Source of the DNA: Comamonas fluminis
GTDB lineage: Bacteria; Pseudomonadota; Gammaproteobacteria; Burkholderiales; Burkholderiaceae_C
Length of the DNA: 64,000 bases
Direction: 5' to 3'
Assembly (NCBI RefSeq): GCF_019186805.1
Contig: NZ_CP066783.1
Span: 2,865,501-2,929,500, forward strand
Each line of letters opens with the position of its first letter. The first letter of the stretch is position 1. Under the pieces are notes generated by a model. It searched no databases and was not told the origin of the DNA. It worked only from the letters and a program-made list of their open reading frames with translations. Made by a program: the position numbers and the translations under genes. Positions 7,341-17,034 of the stretch are shown here, piece after piece.

Positions 7341-8902
7341 GTGCTACCACTGCCTCCGCCGCGCGGCGCGACCCGGCAGCGCGCGGGCGGCTGACCTGGC
7401 TGGTCATGGCGCTGATCGTGTTGTGGCCCATGCTGCAAACCGCGGGCTTTTCGCTGCAGCCGTTTTTTGACGCAGACAACCTCAAAGTCATCGGCGGCTT
7501 TCTGCGCCAGTTTTTGCCGCCCGAGACCAGCGGCGAGTTCCTGGGCTACCTGGGCACCGCCACACTCGAAACATTGGCCATTGCCACGGCCGGCATGGCG
7601 CTGGCCTTCGTCATTGCCGTGCCCATGTCGTATTTATCGACTGGCGCAGCACGCGAGAAAGTCACGCTCAACCCCATCGCCCGCGGCGTGCTCACTATCT
7701 TGCGCGGCATTCCCGAGCTGGTCTGGGCGCTGGTGTTTGTGCGCGTGTTTGGCCTGGGCCCCGCCGCCGGCGTGCTGGCCCTGGGGCTGACCTATGGCGG
7801 CATGCTGGCCAAGGTGTATGCCGAAATTCTGGAATCCACCGCCCCCGCACCCGCCCGTGCCTTGCGGGCCAGCGGCGCCGGGCGCTTGCAGGCCCTGCTC
7901 TACGGTCTGCTGCCGCAGGCGGCCAAAGAGCTGACTTCGTACACCGTGTACCGCTGGGAATGCGCCATCCGCGCCTCGGTGGTGATGGGCTTTGTGGGCG
8001 CGGGCGGTTTGGGCCAGTTGATGGACCAGGCCATGAAGATGCTCAACGGCGGCGAGGCCGCCAGCATCTTGCTGGCCTTCATGCTGCTGGTGGCGGCTGC
8101 CGATGCGCTGTCCTGGGCATTGCGCCGCGCTCTGGACACTGCACCTGCGCCCCGCGCCTTGCCCTTTGGCTGGCGCACTGCTGCATTTTTGGTAGCTGCC
8201 GGCGTGGGCCTGTGGGGCAGTTTGCGGTTGTTGGACATTGATTTCTCTGCCCTCTTCACCGCCGATGCAGCAAGCAGCATGGGCGACTTTGTGCGCGGCT
8301 TCTTCCCGTCCGATCTGAGCCAGCCCTGGCTTTTGAAAGTGTTGCAAGGCGTGTGGGAGACACTGGCGATTTCCATCGTCGGCACCTTGCTGGCCGCAGC
8401 TGTGGGCCTGCTGCTGGCCCTGCCGCGCTGGCGTGGGCCGTGGAATGTGCTGCTCAACGTGCTGCGATCGGTGCCCGAACTGGTCTGGGCAACGATTACC
8501 GCGCTGGCCGTGGGCCTGGGGCCGTTTGCCGGCGCACTGGCCCTGGCGCTGCACACCGCTGGCGTGCTGGGCCGCTTGTACGCCGAAGCCCTACAAAACG
8601 CCCCCGCAGCACCTGCACAAGCCCTGCGCCTGGCGGGCAGCAACCGCCTGCTGGCGTTTTGCTACGGCACCTTCCCCGGCGCCGCGCCGCAGCTGCTGGC
8701 CTACACCTTGTACCGCTGGGAGATGAACATCCGCATGGCGGCCATCCTGGGCTTTGTGGGTGCAGGCGGCCTGGGCCAGCTGCTGTATTTTGAGTTGTCT
8801 TTATTCCATTACGCGCAGGCCAGCACAGTGATTATTGCTATGCTTTTATTGAGCATTGCCGTGGACTGGAGCAGCGCGGCACTGCGCCGGGCCATGCGCT
8901 AA
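7331..8902 (+). CDS. phnE: Fused double phosphonate-type ABC permease
   Basis: 523 residues: two PhnE-like permease domains in tandem in one chain. The first half (about 15-260) has [10 protein letters not shown] and a C-terminal [10 protein letters not shown]. The second half (about 275-520) repeats both motifs ([20 protein letters not shown]). Typical PhnE is one domain of about 260-290 residues that dimerises. Here a gene fusion supplies both halves, which fixes a 1:1 arrangement and lets them diverge. The start overlaps the ATPase gene. A minus-strand MFS gene converges 5 bp downstream and no clear terminator separates them. Confidence 0.88.
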   Translation: MPLSATTASAARRDPAARGRLTWLVMALIVLWPMLQTAGFSLQPFFDADNLKVIGGFLRQFLPPETSGEFLGYLGTATLETLAIATAGMALAFVIAVPMSYLSTGAAREKVTLNPIARGVLTILRGIPELVWALVFVRVFGLGPAAGVLALGLTYGGMLAKVYAEILESTAPAPARALRASGAGRLQALLYGLLPQAAKELTSYTVYRWECAIRASVVMGFVGAGGLGQLMDQAMKMLNGGEAASILLAFMLLVAAADALSWALRRALDTAPAPRALPFGWRTAAFLVAAGVGLWGSLRLLDIDFSALFTADAASSMGDFVRGFFPSDLSQPWLLKVLQGVWETLAISIVGTLLAAAVGLLLALPRWRGPWNVLLNVLRSVPELVWATITALAVGLGPFAGALALALHTAGVLGRLYAEALQNAPAAPAQALRLAGSNRLLAFCYGTFPGAAPQLLAYTLYRWEMNIRMAAILGFVGAGGLGQLLYFELSLFHYAQASTVIIAMLLLSIAVDWSSAALRRAMR

Positions 8903-8907
8903 ACCCA

Positions 8908-10164
8908 TCAGCAAACGGCCCGCATACGGGGGTGGCGTGCAAACGCCAGCCCCAGCACTGTGCCCAGCACCATGACAAAGCAGGCAAATGCGGTAACGGC
9001 GGCATTGATGCCCCAGTGGTCTGCAATCCAGCCCACCGCCATCATGGGCAGCATGGAGCCCAGCAAACCAATGGCCTGATAGGTGGACAGCATGCCCGCA
9101 CGGTTATCCGGCTGGGCAATACGCCCCACCATCGTCATGCCCGCCAGCATGCACATACCGTGGCCCAGCGCCGTCAGCGCCACACCAATGACGAACAGTG
9201 CGGCCGATGCCATATGAAGGTTCAGCACCAGCAGCGCGTTGCTGACCACCAGCAGCCCCATGCCCAGTCCGCCACAGCGGTGCACACGCAGGCGGGACGC
9301 CAGCAGCTGTATGCCCGCAGACACCAGCAAGATGATGGCAATGGCACCACCACTGACCACGGGCCCATTCCACGGAATCATCTGCTTCAAAAACAGGCCC
9401 GCCATAGAGGCATATAGCCCGAACACCCCAAAGGCCACAAACGGGTAGCCGCAGGTCAGCACAAAAGCCATGGAATCTGCACGCACAGGCCAGGTCAGGC
9501 GCGGCATGCAGTCACGCCATTGCAGGCGGCTGGGGGCCAGTTGCTGTTTGCCGCTTTGCGCCTCGGCAGGCAGTTTCAGCCATGCAATGCCCGCCACGCC
9601 AACGGCCCCCAGTGCCAGCGGCAGCACATAGGCACTCATCAAGGGCCGGGGCAGCCACTGCCCTGCAACACCGCCAATCAGCGGCCCCAGACCAAAGCCC
9701 AGCACATTCAATGAACTGGCCAGCATGGCCACGCGGTTCACAGGTACACCGGCACTGCCACTGGCCGCCAGTGCCGCCAGCCCTGCTGTTGCGCTGATGG
9801 TGATGAGGCTGGACGAGATGCCCACCATGAAGCGCCCCACGATCAGGCTGGGCAGATTCCAGGCAAACATGGAGATCACCGTACCCGCCAGCGTCAGCAG
9901 CAAAAAGCACAGCAGCACTTTCTGAAAACCGATGCGGTCTGGCAACCGCCCCAGAAACAGCAGCGCAAACATGCCACCGCACATATACAGCACGTAAATC
10001 ATCGAAATATCGCTGGCCTGCAACTGCCAGGCCTGCTGGTACAGCGCATACAGCGGGCTAATGAGCGCCGCCCCCATCACCCCCACCACCAGGGCAAAAC
10101 CCACCCACACTGCGGACGCGGACACCGTGCTGATGCCGCCGCTCCATGCATTGCTTTGCTGCAT
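8908..10164 (-). CDS. MFS transporter, probable drug or metabolite exporter
   Basis: 418 residues with about 12 hydrophobic segments. The cytoplasmic loop between TM2 and TM3 has Gly-Arg-Leu-Pro-Asp-Arg-Ile-Gly, matching the MFS motif-A pattern (G-x-L-x-D-R-x-G). A Pro/Gly-rich segment (Gly-Phe-Gly-Leu-Gly-Pro-Leu-Ile-Gly-Gly) near TM5 is like motif C of drug:proton antiporters. The start at 10164 is chosen for its AGAGA ribosome site and because the upstream frame to 10341 has no membrane or signal features. The substrate is unknown. It is single, divergent from the patatin gene, and its 3' end nearly touches the fused permease gene. Confidence 0.82.
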   Translation of the reverse strand: MQQSNAWSGGISTVSASAVWVGFALVVGVMGAALISPLYALYQQAWQLQASDISMIYVLYMCGGMFALLFLGRLPDRIGFQKVLLCFLLLTLAGTVISMFAWNLPSLIVGRFMVGISSSLITISATAGLAALAASGSAGVPVNRVAMLASSLNVLGFGLGPLIGGVAGQWLPRPLMSAYVLPLALGAVGVAGIAWLKLPAEAQSGKQQLAPSRLQWRDCMPRLTWPVRADSMAFVLTCGYPFVAFGVFGLYASMAGLFLKQMIPWNGPVVSGGAIAIILLVSAGIQLLASRLRVHRCGGLGMGLLVVSNALLVLNLHMASAALFVIGVALTALGHGMCMLAGMTMVGRIAQPDNRAGMLSTYQAIGLLGSMLPMMAVGWIADHWGINAAVTAFACFVMVLGTVLGLAFARHPRMRAVC

Positions 10165-10320
10165 TGTTGCTGTCTCTTTGAATAGGTCGCGGCTGAGAGC
10201 ACGCTGACGTTCTGCGGCCCCAAGCGCCGGTCCGGCCCGTGGCAATACACCACTTGCTTGCGATGAAAACATTATCTGCAGCGCAGGCTTGCCACACATA
10301 GACCATATGAAGGATATCGA

Positions 10321-10362
10321 CTGCAAGCGCTTATCCATCAAGCGTTGACAGCTATGTTTTCA
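10321..10362. repeat. Dispersed short palindromic repeat, family A, between divergent genes
   Basis: CTGCAAGCGCTTATCCATC followed by AAGCGTTGACAGCTATG. It lies in the shared promoter region of the MFS gene and the patatin gene. Confidence 0.65.
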
Positions 10363-10452
10363 GAAGTAAAAGCATGGCTGTAGCGGGCTGAAAAAGCGGC
10401 GCAAAGCTATACTTTGGCTCCTCATATTGTTAAGACAACAGGATTTCCTGGC

Positions 10453-11484
10453 ATGCGTCCGACTGCTTTTTTGCGCCCTCTGCTATGTATGAGCCTGCTC
10501 GGCCTTGCCGCCTGCGGCAGCAACCCACCCGCCCCTTCCACACCTTCTGATTCGACCGGCAGCACCGCGACTGCGCAGCCCATCCGCATCGGTCTGGCAC
10601 TGGGCGGCGGCGCGGCCAAGGGCTTTGCGCATATCGGTGTCATCAAGATGCTGGAAGCCAATGGCTTCACCCCCAGCGTGGTGGCAGGCACCAGTGCAGG
10701 CAGCGTCGTTGGCGCGCTTTATGCCAGCGGCATGAACGCCTTTGAATTGCAGGAAAAGGCCGTGGCGCTGGATGAAGCCAAGATTCGCGACCTGCAACTG
10801 TCGTCTGGCGGCCTGGTGCTGGGTCAGAAGCTGGAAGACTATGTGAACGAGCAGGTGCACCGCAAGCCCATGGAGCAGATGGCCAAGCCTTTTGTGGCCG
10901 TTTCCACCCGACTGGAAGATGGTGAGCGCACCGTGTTTGCCCGTGGCAATGTCGGCCAGGCCGTGCGTGCCTCCAGCAGCGTTCCCGGGGTGTTCCAGCC
11001 CGTGACGATTGGCAAGTACCACTATGTCGATGGCGGCATCGTCAGCCCCGTGCCTGTGGATGCCGCGCGCAATCTGGGTGCCGACATCGTGATCGCGGTC
11101 GATATCTCCAACAAGGCCAACGGCAAAACGCCGGGCAATATGCTGGGCGCGCTGAACCAGTCGATTGCCATCATGGGCCAGAAGCTGGGCCAGGCCGAGC
11201 TGGCGCGTGCCGACATCATCATCCGCCCCAAGGTGCTGGACATTGGCCCTGCCGATTTCAGCCAGCGTGCCAATGCGATTGTGGAAGGTGAAAAAGCCGC
11301 CACGGCGCTGATGCCGCAGATTCGCGAACGCATCGCCCACCTGCGCGCTGAGCGTGCCAAGGCCACGCAAGTCGCTCAGCAAAAAGCGTCTGACGCCAAG
11401 CACCAGGAATGCCTGAAGCAGCGCAGCAGCCTGCAAAAGCTCTCGGGCATGGTGGGCATGAACGACAGCTGCGACAAGCCGTAA
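10453..11484 (+). CDS. Patatin-like phospholipase lipoprotein (RssA/YlbK-like)
   Basis: 343 residues. Signal peptide with lipobox Leu-Ala-Ala-Cys, lipidated Cys21. The patatin hydrolase elements are complete: oxyanion Gly-Gly-Gly-Ala-Ala-Lys-Gly about 51-57, nucleophile Ser in Gly-Thr-Ser-Ala-Gly-Ser about 81, and the Asp of the Ser-Asp dyad in Asp-Gly-Gly about 193. The start is the ATG at 10453, where the lipoprotein leader begins; an ATG 39 bases upstream would bury the leader. It likely hydrolyses acyl esters at the membrane. The C-terminal 60 residues are charged and helical. Monocistronic, followed by a bidirectional terminator. Confidence 0.88.
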   Translation: MRPTAFLRPLLCMSLLGLAACGSNPPAPSTPSDSTGSTATAQPIRIGLALGGGAAKGFAHIGVIKMLEANGFTPSVVAGTSAGSVVGALYASGMNAFELQEKAVALDEAKIRDLQLSSGGLVLGQKLEDYVNEQVHRKPMEQMAKPFVAVSTRLEDGERTVFARGNVGQAVRASSSVPGVFQPVTIGKYHYVDGGIVSPVPVDAARNLGADIVIAVDISNKANGKTPGNMLGALNQSIAIMGQKLGQAELARADIIIRPKVLDIGPADFSQRANAIVEGEKAATALMPQIRERIAHLRAERAKATQVAQQKASDAKHQECLKQRSSLQKLSGMVGMNDSCDKP

Positions 11485-11502
11485 TCCTGCGCTTTCCCCA
11501 TA

Positions 11503-11531
11503 ACAAAGGCCCGCTGCATGCGGGCCTTTGT
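11503..11531 (+). terminator. Bidirectional terminator between converging genes
   Basis: ACAAAGGCCCGC, loop TGCAT, GCGGGCCTTTGT: a perfect 12-bp stem placed between the patatin gene and the minus-strand acyl-CoA dehydrogenase gene. Confidence 0.85.
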
Positions 11532-11547
11532 CATAGGGCATTCCTGC

Positions 11548-13380
11548 TCAGAACGCTTCTTCTTCCAGATTCGCGCAAGTCATGTCGCGCGACTTCACCA
11601 CCTGCAGCCAGCCGCTGATTTTGGGCAGCTCGTAGTGAAAGAAATAGCGCTGCGCTGCCATGCTGCCACGATGCGCGGCAATGGCCAGATCCTTGTCCAT
11701 GGCCAGCACCGCCAGCGCCACATCCAGCCAGATCCAGGCCAGCACCACATGACCAAAGGCCTGCATATACGGCACGGCATTGGCCAGCGCTTCCTGCGGA
11801 TTGCCCGTGGCCCAAGCGGATTTGGTGGCTGCACCAATTTCGGCCAGCGCACGCGCCAGCTGGTTGGCGTGGCAGGCGAGCTTTTCCTGCTGCAGCGCCT
11901 TCTGAATAGTGCTGTTGATGCGCGCAGCCAGCAGCTGCAGCCCCTTGCCGCCATCCATGATGACCTTGCGCCCCAACAAGTCCATGGCCTGAATGCCGTG
12001 CGTGCCCTCGTGAATCATGTTCAGGCGGTTGTCGCGCCAGTACTGCTCCACAGGAAAGTCACGCGTGTAGCCATAGCCACCATGGATCTGAATGGCCAGC
12101 GAATTGGCCTCCAGACAGAACTCGCTGGGCCAGCTCTTGGCAATCGGGGTCAGCACCTCCAGCAGCAACTTGGCATCTGCCGCTTCTTGCTCACTGCCGG
12201 TGTGCTGCTCGTCCACCAGACGTGCGCAGAACAGATTGAGCGCCAGCGCACCTTCACAATAGGCTTTTTGCGCCAGCAGCATGCGCTTGACGTCCGCATG
12301 TTCAATGATGCGCGACTGCGGTTTGCTGGAATCCTTGCCAGAAGCCCCCACAGGCCTGCCCTGCGGACGGTTTTGCGCGTATTCCAGGCTGGCCAGATAA
12401 CCGGCCATGCCCAGCATGGTGGCGGCCGTGCCGATGGAGATGCGCGCCTCGTTCATCATGTGGAACATGCATTTGAGGCCCTCGCCAGGCTGGCCGACCA
12501 GATAGCCGATGGCGCCAGAAGCACCCCGTACCGGGTATCTGCCTTCGCCAAAATTGAGCAACGTATTCGTGGTACCGCGCCAGCCCAGCTTGTGGTTGAG
12601 GCCGGCCAGCGCCACATCGTTGCGCTCGCCCGTCAACCTGCCCTCGGTATCCACCAGTTTCTTGGGCACGATAAACAGCGAAATACCTTTGACGCCTGCA
12701 ATCAGCTTGCCATCCGCCCCAGGAATCTTGGCCAGCACCAGATGCACGATGTTCTCGGTCAGTTCATGGTCGCCCGCGCTGATCCACATTTTGTTGCCCT
12801 TGAGGCGATAGCGCGGCCCCAGTGGGTCGCTCTCAAAATCAGCCCCATCTGCCTGCGCCCGGGTGGCAATGTCCGACAGCGACGAGCCCGCCTGCGGCTC
12901 GGACAGCGCCATGGTGCCAGCCCAGCGGCCATTGAATTCGTTGGCCGCAAACACCTGCTTTTGCATGTCTGTGCCATGGGCCATGATGGCGTTGGCATTG
13001 CCACTGGTCAGCATGTTCGAGCCTATGCTGATCGAGGCCGCAGCAAAAAAGCAGTTGGCCGCAGCCTCCACCGTATAAGGCAGCTGCATGCCGCCTATTT
13101 CATAGTCCTGCGCCGCGCTGAGCATGCCGGATTCGGCATAGGCCTCGCGGGCGTCATAGGTGCATTGGGGCAGGATGACTTTTTCGCCATCAAACTGCGG
13201 CTCCTGCGTATCTACCGTGCGGTTGAAGGGCGCATATTTCTCGCGTGCAATGCGCTCACAGGTGTCCATCACCGCATCAAAAGTGTTGCGCGAGTGATCG
13301 GTAAAACGCGAGCGTGTCGTCAGGCTCTCGGCCTTCAGCCAGTCGTAGAGCAGAAAGTCAATGGTAGAGCGCAGGCGCAT
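11548..13380 (-). CDS. Acyl-CoA dehydrogenase, long (about 600 residue) class
   Basis: 610 residues, longer than the usual 380-400. Order: N-terminal helical extension (about 1-40), acyl-CoA dehydrogenase N and middle domains with Ala-Gly-Thr-Met-Ala-Leu-Ser-Glu-Pro-Gln-Ala-Gly-Ser, the C-terminal flavin domain with Ile-His-Gly-Gly-Tyr-Gly-Tyr, and an extra C-terminal domain of about 130 residues, as in DmdC-like enzymes. The Glu in Tyr-Glu-Gly-Thr-type motifs appears as His-Glu-Gly-Thr-His-Gly-Ile-Gln-Ala, a good catalytic-base candidate. Start at 13380 with GAAGGAG 7 bases upstream. First step of beta-oxidation; the thiolase and FadB/J-type genes upstream on the same strand fit a shared pathway, although a terminator separates them. 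Confidence 0.87.
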   Translation of the reverse strand: MRLRSTIDFLLYDWLKAESLTTRSRFTDHSRNTFDAVMDTCERIAREKYAPFNRTVDTQEPQFDGEKVILPQCTYDAREAYAESGMLSAAQDYEIGGMQLPYTVEAAANCFFAAASISIGSNMLTSGNANAIMAHGTDMQKQVFAANEFNGRWAGTMALSEPQAGSSLSDIATRAQADGADFESDPLGPRYRLKGNKMWISAGDHELTENIVHLVLAKIPGADGKLIAGVKGISLFIVPKKLVDTEGRLTGERNDVALAGLNHKLGWRGTTNTLLNFGEGRYPVRGASGAIGYLVGQPGEGLKCMFHMMNEARISIGTAATMLGMAGYLASLEYAQNRPQGRPVGASGKDSSKPQSRIIEHADVKRMLLAQKAYCEGALALNLFCARLVDEQHTGSEQEAADAKLLLEVLTPIAKSWPSEFCLEANSLAIQIHGGYGYTRDFPVEQYWRDNRLNMIHEGTHGIQAMDLLGRKVIMDGGKGLQLLAARINSTIQKALQQEKLACHANQLARALAEIGAATKSAWATGNPQEALANAVPYMQAFGHVVLAWIWLDVALAVLAMDKDLAIAAHRGSMAAQRYFFHYELPKISGWLQVVKSRDMTCANLEEEAF

Positions 13381-13399
13381 ATCAAACTCCTTCAAAACC

Positions 13400-13449
13400 G
13401 CATCAAGCCTTTTATTGACAAGCGCTTTCAGCTATCAAAATACTCAATT
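13400..13449. repeat. Dispersed short palindromic repeat, family A
   Basis: TATTGACAAGCGCTTTCAGC followed by TATCAAAATAC, in the gap between the thiolase gene terminator and the dehydrogenase gene. Confidence 0.6.
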
Positions 13450-13458
13450 TCTGACAAA

Positions 13459-13496
13459 CAAAAAGCCGCACCCGCAAGCAGGACTGCGGCTTTTTG
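13459..13496 (-). terminator. Rho-independent terminator after the thiolase gene
   Basis: AAAAAGCCGCA and TGCGGCTTTTT arms with a loop of about 13 bases, immediately after the thiolase stop on the minus strand. Confidence 0.88.
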
Positions 13497-13506
13497 CTGG
13501 GCGAGC

Positions 13507-14682
13507 TTACAGAACTTCGAAAATGCCCGCTGCCCCCATGCCGCCACCAATGCACATGGTCACGCACACGCGCTTGGCACCGCGGCGCTTGCCTTCGATC
13601 AGCGCGTGGCCCGTCAGGCGCTGGCCCGAAACCCCATAAGGGTGGCCCAGCGCAATCGCACCGCCGTTGACATTGAGCCTGTCGGCTGGAATGCCCAGAA
13701 AGTCGCGGCAGTAAATGACCTGCACGGCAAAGGCTTCATTCAGCTCCCACAGGTCAATGTCGTTGATGGACAGGCCCAGCTTCTTGAGCACCTTCGGGAT
13801 GGCGTAAATGGGGCCGATACCCATTTCATCGGGCTCGCAACCTGCCACGGCAAAGCCCAGGAAGCGGCCCAGTGGCTTGAGCCCCTTGCGCGAGGCATAG
13901 TCTTCGCTGACCACGGCGCAGGCACCCGCACCATCAGAGAACTGGCTGGCATTACCTGCGGTAATCACACCGCCGGGCAGCGCGCTGCGCAGGCCGCTGA
14001 TGCCTTCCTTGGTCGTGCCCTCGCGAATGCCCTCGTCCTTCTCGGCCAGCACTTCCTTGGCAATCAGGCCACGCACCTTGTCAGCCACGCCCATCACCGT
14101 TTTCATGGGGGCGATTTCGGCGTCAAACAGGCCTGCAGCCTGTGCCGCCGCCGCTTTTTGCTGGCTGGCCGCGCCGTACTCGTCCTGCGCATCGCGGCTG
14201 ATGTTGTAGCGCTTGGCCACCTGCTCTGCCGTCTGCAGCATGCTCCAGTACACCTCGGGCTTCATGGCTGTGAGTTCAGGGTCAAAAGCCATGTGCGGGT
14301 TCAGGTGCGGCTGCACGCAGGAGATGCTCTCCAGCCCGCCGGCCACCAGTACATCGTTTTCGCCCGCGATGATGCGCTGGGCCGCCAGCGCAATCGCCTG
14401 CAGGCCCGAGGAGCAAAAGCGGTTGATGGTCATGCCGGAAGTTGTCACCGGCAGACCGGCGCGTACGGCAATCAGACGGGCCACGTTGCCGCCTGTTGTG
14501 CCTTCTGGCAGCGACATGCCCATGATGACGTCTTCGACTTCAGCGCCATCAATGCCTGCGCGCTCCACGGCTGCCTTGACCGCATGGGCGCCCATGGTGG
14601 GGCCGTAAGTCATATTGAAAGCGCCCTTCCAGCTCTTGGTCAGCGGGGTGCGCGCGGTAGAAACAATCACTGCGGATGTCAT
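13507..14682 (-). CDS. Acetyl-CoA C-acyltransferase (thiolase)
   Basis: 391 residues, the normal thiolase length. The nucleophilic Cys is in Asn-Arg-Phe-Cys-Ser-Ser-Gly-Leu-Gln about residue 88. The histidine motif is Leu-Gly-His-Pro-Tyr-Gly-Val-Ser-Gly, and the C-terminal catalytic Cys is in [10 protein letters not shown] about 377. It performs the last thiolytic step of beta-oxidation, or acetoacetyl-CoA formation. The start at 14682 has an AGGAC ribosome site. It lies 45 bp after the FadB/J-type gene on the same strand, so the two form an operon supplying hydratase, dehydrogenase and thiolase. Confidence 0.92.
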   Translation of the reverse strand: MTSAVIVSTARTPLTKSWKGAFNMTYGPTMGAHAVKAAVERAGIDGAEVEDVIMGMSLPEGTTGGNVARLIAVRAGLPVTTSGMTINRFCSSGLQAIALAAQRIIAGENDVLVAGGLESISCVQPHLNPHMAFDPELTAMKPEVYWSMLQTAEQVAKRYNISRDAQDEYGAASQQKAAAAQAAGLFDAEIAPMKTVMGVADKVRGLIAKEVLAEKDEGIREGTTKEGISGLRSALPGGVITAGNASQFSDGAGACAVVSEDYASRKGLKPLGRFLGFAVAGCEPDEMGIGPIYAIPKVLKKLGLSINDIDLWELNEAFAVQVIYCRDFLGIPADRLNVNGGAIALGHPYGVSGQRLTGHALIEGKRRGAKRVCVTMCIGGGMGAAGIFEVL

Positions 14683-14727
14683 GTTCTGTCCTTTGATTCT
14701 GGGTGTTGACTGGCGGGTCGTCGGCGC

Positions 14728-16827
14728 TCAGCTGAACTGCTTGCCTTCGGCGGCCAGCTTGGCCAGCAGTGGCGCGGGTTGCCAGAACTTGGCATCGTCG
14801 TTGGGGTTCTGGGCGAAGCGGCCCATGGCCTGCACCACGTTGAACAGGCCCACTTCCCCTGCGTAATGCATGGGGCCACCGCGCCACAGCGGGAAGCCAT
14901 AACCGGTCAGATAGACCATGTCGATATCGCCGGACTTGCCCGCAATACCGTCTTCCAGAATGTGCGCACCTTCGTTGACCAGGGCATAGACCAGACGCTG
15001 CACGATTTCTTCGTCCGAGATCTTGCGCGGCGTCACGCCAATGGCCTTACGATGCTCGTCAATCATCTTGGCCACGACGTCCGAGGGCACCGCGTCGCGT
15101 TTGCCCGGCACATAGTCGTACCAGCCAGCGCCCGTCTTCTGACCGAAGCGGCCCAGCTCGCACAGGCGGTCTGCGCTGGCGCTGTACTTCATGTCAGGCT
15201 GCTCGACATAGCGACGCTTGCGAATCGCCCAGCCAATATCGTTGCCAGCCAGGTCCCCCATGCGGAACGGCCCCATGGCAAAGCCAAACTTTTCAATGGC
15301 CTTGTCCACCTGCTGCGGCGATGCACCTTCATCCAGCAAAAAGCCTGCCTGGCGCGAGTACTGCTCAATCATGCGGTTGCCGATAAAGCCATCGCAAACG
15401 CCCGAAACCACGGCCGTTTTCTTGATCTTCTTGGCAATCTTCATCACCGTGGCCAGCACATCCTTGGCGGTTTCCTTGCCACGCACCACTTCCAGCAGCT
15501 TCATCACATTGGCAGGGCTGAAAAAGTGCATGCCAACCACGTCCTGCGGGCGCTTGGTGAAGGCGGCAATCTTGTCCACGTCCAGTGTGGAAGTGTTGGA
15601 TGCCAGAATCGCGCCGGGCTTGGCCACCGCATCGAGCTGCTTGAAGACCTGCTCCTTCACGCCCAGCTCTTCAAACACCGCTTCGATGATGAGGTCTGCA
15701 TTGCTCAGGTCCGCATAGTTCAGCGTGGTGCTGAGCAAGGCCATGCGCTGCTCGTATTTTTCAGCGCTCAGCTTGCCCTTCTTGACCTGGGCTTCGTAGT
15801 TCTTCCTGATCGTGGCCACACCACGGTCCAGCGCTTCCTGCTTGGTCTCCAGAATTGTGACGGGCACACCTGCGTTGAGGAAGTTCATGGAGATGCCACC
15901 GCCCATGGTTCCCGCACCAATCACGCCCACCGCCTTGATATCGCGCACAGGGGTGTCCGAAGGCACATCGGCGATCTTGGACGCAGCACGCTCGGCCAGG
16001 AAAAGGTGACGCAGAGAACGCGACTCCGGCGTCATCATCAGCTGCATGAAGGCTTCACGCTCGGCCACCATGCCATCGTCAAACTTCTTGGTGGTGGCGT
16101 TCTTTACAACTTCCACACAGCGCAGCGGCGCGGGGAAGTTCTTGGACATGCCTTGCACCATGGTCTGGGCAAACTGGAAGTAGGCCTCGCCCTGAGGGTG
16201 CTTGCAGGGCAGATCACGCACACGGGCCAGAGGTCGAACATCTGCCACTTCCAGCGCATAGGCCTTGGCCTCTGCCAGCAAATTCTCGGCTGACGATGCC
16301 ATTTTGGTAAACAGCTTCTGCCCGGGAATGCTGGCCAGCATCTCGCTTTTAACGGGTTCGCCGGTGACGATCATGTTCAGCGCGGTTTCCACACCCAGCA
16401 CACGCGGCAGGCGCTGCGTGCCGCCTGCGCCAGGCACCAGGCCCAGCTTGACTTCAGGCAAGGCCACAGCCGTACCAGGCGCAGCAATGCGGTAGTGACA
16501 GCCCAGCGACAGCTCCAGACCACCGCCCATGCAGACGGTGTGAATGGCCGCAATCAAAGGCTTGGTGGACAGGTCAAGCTGCTGAATGACCGAGATCAGA
16601 TTCGGTTCACGGTAGGCATCTTCCTTGCCGAACTCGGTGATATCGGCACCGCCCGAGAAGGCCTTGCCTGCACCGGTAATGACGATGGCCTTCACGGCAG
16701 CATCCGCCAGAGCCTTGTTCAGGCCATCGACGATACCCCGGCGTGTGGACAAGCCCAGGCCGTTGACCGGCGGGTTGTTCAATGTAATGACGGCGACTGC
16801 GCCATCCACCTTGTATTCAGCAGTCAT
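14728..16827 (-). CDS. Enoyl-CoA hydratase/3-hydroxyacyl-CoA dehydrogenase fusion (FadB/FadJ type)
   Basis: 699 residues. N-terminal crotonase domain (about 1-190) with Gly-Lys-Ala-Phe-Ser-Gly-Gly-Ala-Asp and Cys-Met-Gly-Gly-Gly-Leu-Glu-Leu-Ser as oxyanion and catalytic Glu loops. The NAD-binding 3-hydroxyacyl-CoA dehydrogenase domain begins near 298 with [14 protein letters not shown] about 440 supplies the catalytic His. A C-terminal dehydrogenase dimer domain follows (about 495-690). It hydrates and oxidises acyl-CoA intermediates. Start at 16827 after a GGGGACA site. A family-B repeat separates it from livF. Confidence 0.92.
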   Translation of the reverse strand: MTAEYKVDGAVAVITLNNPPVNGLGLSTRRGIVDGLNKALADAAVKAIVITGAGKAFSGGADITEFGKEDAYREPNLISVIQQLDLSTKPLIAAIHTVCMGGGLELSLGCHYRIAAPGTAVALPEVKLGLVPGAGGTQRLPRVLGVETALNMIVTGEPVKSEMLASIPGQKLFTKMASSAENLLAEAKAYALEVADVRPLARVRDLPCKHPQGEAYFQFAQTMVQGMSKNFPAPLRCVEVVKNATTKKFDDGMVAEREAFMQLMMTPESRSLRHLFLAERAASKIADVPSDTPVRDIKAVGVIGAGTMGGGISMNFLNAGVPVTILETKQEALDRGVATIRKNYEAQVKKGKLSAEKYEQRMALLSTTLNYADLSNADLIIEAVFEELGVKEQVFKQLDAVAKPGAILASNTSTLDVDKIAAFTKRPQDVVGMHFFSPANVMKLLEVVRGKETAKDVLATVMKIAKKIKKTAVVSGVCDGFIGNRMIEQYSRQAGFLLDEGASPQQVDKAIEKFGFAMGPFRMGDLAGNDIGWAIRKRRYVEQPDMKYSASADRLCELGRFGQKTGAGWYDYVPGKRDAVPSDVVAKMIDEHRKAIGVTPRKISDEEIVQRLVYALVNEGAHILEDGIAGKSGDIDMVYLTGYGFPLWRGGPMHYAGEVGLFNVVQAMGRFAQNPNDDAKFWQPAPLLAKLAAEGKQFS

Positions 16828-16923
16828 GCTGTTGTCCCCTGTTCAATAGTTAGAAAAGAACGGTCGTGCGATTTTTATTTTCGAGATTTTGCTGCATTGC
16901 GCAACTGCGGTTTGTCCTCAGCG

Positions 16924-17028
16924 AGACACCCCCTGAGCCGCTGCGCGGCTTCCCCCAAAGGGGGACGACGGCCTCGCTGCAGGGCAGCCTTTGCTCGCCG
17001 TCTCTGAGTTGGGCCGCGCCAGTTTTTA
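16924..17028 (+). repeat. Dispersed GC-rich repeat, family B (copy 2)
   Basis: CCCCCTGAGCCGCTGCGCGG, CTTCCCCCAAAGGGGGACGA, then CTCGCTGCAGGGCAGCC, TTTGCTCG and a CGCCAGTTTTT tail. It contains a GCCGC/GCGGC stem and a CCCCC/GGGGG stem, and lies in the 207-bp gap between the livF and fad genes. Confidence 0.8.
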
Positions 17029-17034
17029 AGGCCG

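Noticed and set aside
11518..14709. A 1063-codon open frame on the plus strand opposite the acyl-CoA dehydrogenase and thiolase genes
   Set aside because: Shadow frame of GC-rich genes: low-complexity composition, no family motif, no ribosome site, and it crosses two genes and a terminator.
14779..16293. Plus-strand open frame opposite the FadB/J-type gene
   Set aside because: Full overlap with a gene whose motifs are all present; no independent support.
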